From positions 105,552 through 115,952 of the forward strand of contig NW_003126895.1 in the NCBI RefSeq assembly GCF_000003605.2: DNA of 10,401 nt, in the 5' to 3' direction. The translations under genes were made by a program, and so were the position numbers. Shown piece by piece: positions 7,945 to 10,401 of the stretch (the stretch's first letter is position 1; each line of letters opens with the position of its first letter). Under the pieces are notes generated by a model. That model worked only from the letters and a program-made list of their open reading frames with translations, was not told the origin of the DNA and did no database searches. The stretch comes from Saccoglossus kowalevskii (Eukaryota > Hemichordata > Enteropneusta > Harrimaniidae).

Positions 7945-9179
7945 CATTTTGTTGTCATTTTATCTATCTTTGTTGGCACTTTCATTATATGTATGTTGTC
8001 TCATTTAGCTATCTTTGTTGATTCTTTCATACATCTTTGTTGCCTTATTTTTGTGACTTTATGGTTTTTGATTTCAAATGTAAAACTGAAAATTATTGAT
8101 GAATCTACATGTATGTAATTTCCAATTACTTGTACATATATACACTCATCCCATAATAATCTTCAACCTATTAATCTTATTTTAAATTAGAAAATCTTTT
8201 AATCATAGATAATGATAGATTTCTGATAGATACCTGAATGAAAAGTTAATTACAAAGTGAAATAGCTAACCTTTTTATTTCCATGGCAACAACAATATTC
8301 TGTTTCCTCAGTGACGGACATTATGGCTAACTTTATCATTTCTATGGCATTAGAGGCCTTAAACCTTGTACATTGTATCTATACTATGTTAACATTATGG
8401 ATCTCAACAAATGAAATTTAGATGATGAAATCACAGCTGTGTTTTAACTTTACATTTCCAATGATTACCAAACATTTTACAAAATTAAAAGGATGAATTT
8501 GATGGTGTTTAAAATAGTATACAGTGTTTATAACATCATTGCAGATGTGAAATTCTCTCAAAATGAATCAGCTGATTCCACTGCTACTAAAATACACTGA
8601 AGTAAACCAGACTAGGATTGAGACCAGGAATAAACTTTGGTGAACCCGTGACCTCTTTAAAAAGGCGATGTTATACCATATGTATGTTACTGTAGTACAT
8701 ATTGAAATATTTCATTCCATTAACTTGACTCTTCAAAATATTATTTTTAACCCATACATATAGATATTATTATCTTTGTATTTTGAGAATGGCAAATAAT
8801 ATTTCAAATTCCAGTGATTTTCAATACGAATGTCATGTGTGTTTGTTTGCGCTAATTACAGAATGACAGAAAAAACTAATTGACAACAAACTCAATTTTG
8901 TAATGCTTATTACCGGTATTACTCTTGCCAAATTGGTTGTATTATAATAATTTAATCTTTCTTAACAATAAGTAGTTAGTTGAGCTGTATAAACTATGAT
9001 ACATGTACATCATAATTACAGATGCTGTTTGTATAACAGTTAACCAAAATGAATTGAAACCCTGTAAATGCAGCACATTCGATCAAATAAATTAAAACTC
9101 AATTTAAGTTTTGCATGATAAGTTTGGTATAATTATGTCTCCCATTGATTTATAGTCAATTAATTTTTAATTTTTCAAG
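7945..9179. other. AT-rich, probably intronic or upstream sequence
   Basis: It contains decayed minisatellite copies to about 8043. A diverged 61-bp-spaced duplication follows (GCTAAC at 8265 and 8326; CCATGGCA/CTATGGCA at 8281 and 8342). Several acceptor-like sites are present, of which TTCTGTTTCCTCAG at 8298-8311 is the best, but no exon is convincing. CTGTAAATGC at 9062-9071 repeats the MITE terminal word without a matching second end. Confidence 0.4.
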
Positions 9180-9230
9180 ATAGGAAGTAAGAAATCATTG
9201 TCTTTTGCCAGAGCTGCTGCTCAAGCCAAG
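9180..9230 (+). CDS. Penultimate coding exon of an unrecognised protein
   Basis: A T-rich tract ending TTTTTCAAG precedes the exon, and AAG|GTAAAAT follows it. The 51 bases read as 17 complete codons, IGSKKSLSFARAAAQAK, with coding-like composition (three successive GCT, then CAA GCC AAG) unlike the surrounding AT-rich DNA. It enters and leaves in phase 0, which matches the terminal exon at 9818. An alternative acceptor after AAGATAG at 9183 would give another open frame, but that frame looks less protein-like and ends at a different stop. I cannot place the peptide in a family. Upstream exons must exist and are not identified. The segment suggests a basic, alanine-rich helix near a C-terminus. 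Confidence 0.55.
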
Positions 9231-9817
9231 GTAAAATTATCAAAAGTTTATAAGGCAAATGTTTAGTACTGTACTGTATATTAATATACATCTGTCACCG
9301 TAACGCCATAAGTTACAGCGTGCCGTAATTTTGCGGTATTTTACATGGTATTTTCATCCTACCATATTAGGAAATGCGAATTCCAAATATGGAATGATTA
9401 TGTGCGTAAGCGTCCTCTAATAATAAAAACAAACATGGCTGCCATCAGGGTTTGACTGGACTCCACACAAAGAAGTTCGCTGATTCTGTTCTAAACTTTT
9501 TGGATTTTGGCATTCTCGTGATGTATCATAAAGAGAAAAAGTTGTATAATAATAAGTTTGTTACGAGGATACAGCAAAGTATGCACTCAGACAGTACACC
9601 TTCGCATCAACCTCCACTGCTCGTCAGTCGATACTCCCGCTGTACTGTCTTCATGCATACTTTGAGGTATCCTCGTAATAACCTCATATTATATATAAAT
9701 TTTACAAATTCATTTTTGGTTGAAAGTAATAAAAGGAAAGGTAACAAGCAAATGTCACCTATATCACAGAATGTTCTATGCTTCATAGACTCGCACCACT
9801 ATGCCATATTTTTCTAG
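9231..9817 (+). other. Putative last intron, 587 bp, carrying a foldback element
   Basis: It begins GTAAAATTAT after AAG and ends CATATTTTTCTAG, a good pyrimidine-rich acceptor. About two thirds of it (9293-9690) is the second copy of the foldback element. Without that insertion the intron would be about 190 bp. A 121-codon open frame at 9452-9817 runs through the element and stops at the acceptor. It is not considered a gene. Confidence 0.5.
9293..9690 (+). mobile_element. Foldback-type element, copy 2 (left half, loop, short right arm)
   Basis: The left end is GTCACCGTAACGCC. It continues with TTTTGCGGTATTTTAC, GAATTCCAAATATGG, GTAAGCGTCCTCTAAT, ACATGGCTGCCATC and AACTTTTTGGATTTTGGCAT, all reverse complements of segments in copy 1 (2576-2911). 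A large hairpin follows: arms 9561-9597 and 9642-9678 (37 bases each, about 32 pairing) around a 44-base loop. The right arm then stops near 9690, while in copy 1 it runs on for about 200 more bases. It has no transposase, so it is non-autonomous. Together the two copies outline a symmetric element of roughly 0.65 kb. Confidence 0.75.
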
Positions 9818-9871
9818 GATCTCTGCGAGCTGCTATGGAATGCTGCTCAATTAGTTGGTGAAAACCGCTAA
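9818..9871 (+). CDS. Terminal coding exon of the same unrecognised gene
   Basis: Directly after the acceptor ATTTTTCTAG the sequence reads DLCELLWNAAQLVGENR and then TAA at 9869-9871, with no internal stop. It continues in phase 0 from the exon ending at 9230. Codon composition (GAG CTG CTA TGG AAT GCT GCT) is unlike the flanking DNA. The peptide looks like an amphipathic helix at a protein C-terminus. I do not recognise the family, and no domain can be named from 34 residues over two exons. The other frames meet stops (TGA, TAG) within the same stretch, which favours this reading. AATAAA signals downstream fit a 3' end here. Confidence 0.55.
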   Translation, partial: DLCELLWNAAQLVGENR

Positions 9872-10110
9872 AGTCGAATAAACAGTGAAACTCAACTTTG
9901 AAGTGATCCCGAGCAACCAAATTTATATATGTTGCACATATAGGGGTATAATCTTGTTACACTGCTTAGGGGAGTCTCAACAACCAACCAAAAGTGCATT
10001 TTTATTTGAACTTTCAGTTGTTATTTTTACTGGTTGTGGTAGACAGGCAATGAAAATGTCTGAATATTCACCCCTGAGAATAGAATAAAACCTTTAGCCA
10101 TATTACATGT
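9872..10110 (+). other. Putative 3' untranslated region
   Basis: This follows the TAA at 9869. AATAAA occurs at 9877-9882, probably too close to the stop to be the main site, and again at 10084-10089, with later ones at 10194-10199 and 10390-10395. A 67-codon open frame at 9885-10088 lies wholly inside and shows no coding character. The extent of the UTR depends on which signal is used. Confidence 0.4.
10084..10089 (+). terminator. Candidate polyadenylation signal AATAAA
   Basis: A perfect AATAAA lies 213 bases after the putative stop codon, followed within 25 bases by T/GT-containing sequence (TTACATGTAAGTGG). It is the best placed of four AATAAA hexamers downstream of the terminal exon, but AATAAA is frequent by chance in DNA this AT-rich. 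Confidence 0.3.
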
Positions 10111-10401
10111 AAGTGGTAAGTGATGGGGAAAATCATGTTGTGCATGTAACATCATAATGTCCTAGAATAGATTTAAAAACAAAACAAAAAAACAATAAAC
10201 TGACAGCAGTGAACATACATGTACCGGTATGTACATGTACTGTGTGTACCAGAATTATGGTTGAAAATTAATATTCACCTAACTTGTACAGCTTAGTGAA
10301 TAGAAATAGTGTACTACATGTACATGTATATGGAGTGTATACAAAAGGACATAAGGCAGACTTGCAACTATTGTATGAGACAGTCTCTCAATAAAATATT
10401 T
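10111..10401. other. AT-rich end of window with TACATGTA clusters
   Basis: No gene is seen. ACATACATGTACCGGTATGT followed by ACATGTACTG lies at 10213-10242, and TACATGTACATGTA at 10315-10328. The window ends just after an AATAAA at 10390. Confidence 0.5.

Noticed and set aside
7763-8021. Overlapping plus-strand frames encoding octapeptide repeats
   Set aside because: They exist because the 24-bp unit is divisible by three. Two frames are open at once, which is typical of a repeat and not of a gene.
8545-8600. Exon-like segment after CATTGCAG, with donor-like GAAGTAAAC
   Set aside because: All three frames meet a stop before the donor, so it cannot be an internal coding exon. A terminal exon ending at 8600 is possible but unsupported.
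9452-9817. Plus-strand open frame of 121 codons
   Set aside because: Most of it runs through the hairpin and body of foldback copy 2, and the related copy 1 does not keep the frame open. It ends at the acceptor of the terminal exon.
9885-10088. Plus-strand open frame of 67 codons after the terminal exon
   Set aside because: It lies in the putative 3' untranslated region, with no coding composition or recognisable motif.

Overview
The window looks like nuclear DNA from an invertebrate animal, most likely a bivalve or other mollusc. The sequence is strongly AT-rich and has no long open frames. It is densely packed with short-period repeats, with many copies of the palindrome TACATGTA and with non-autonomous transposable elements. 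Two of these elements carry arrays of about 157 bp, an architecture known from bivalve pearl/Helitron-associated elements. The taxon is inferred from repeat style, not from a recognised gene.

Layout. Positions 77-250 hold a CpG-rich island-like block, followed by a degenerate tandem array of about 120 bp (300-670). A mostly featureless stretch leads to a five-copy 46/55-bp array (1803-2050). A MITE with TIRs of about 28 bp or more lies at 2334-2530. Next to it is half of a long-palindrome (foldback) element (2576-2911). Two same-orientation elements with related tandem cores follow: one nearly complete (3101-4124) and one cut short at its 3' side (5075-5706). Positions 5707-7020 show nothing convincing. 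Around 7040-7680 the sequence becomes promoter-like, with an 11-bp triplet repeat, an ATG in a YY1/Kozak-like context and a CRE-like site. A 24-bp minisatellite lies at 7779-7944. The complementary half of the foldback element lies at 9293-9690.

Genes. The only coding signal I trust is a pair of small plus-strand exons, 9180-9230 and 9818-9871. Their splice phases match (0/0), the last one ends in TAA, and AATAAA signals follow. The second foldback copy sits inside the intron between them. A possible first exon starts at 7293 but does not join these exons in phase without an unseen exon. I do not recognise the protein. No RNA gene, CRISPR array, prokaryotic operon or clearly new biological system is visible. 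The most notable structures are the two complementary halves of the palindromic element and the shared array organisation of the two tandem-core elements.
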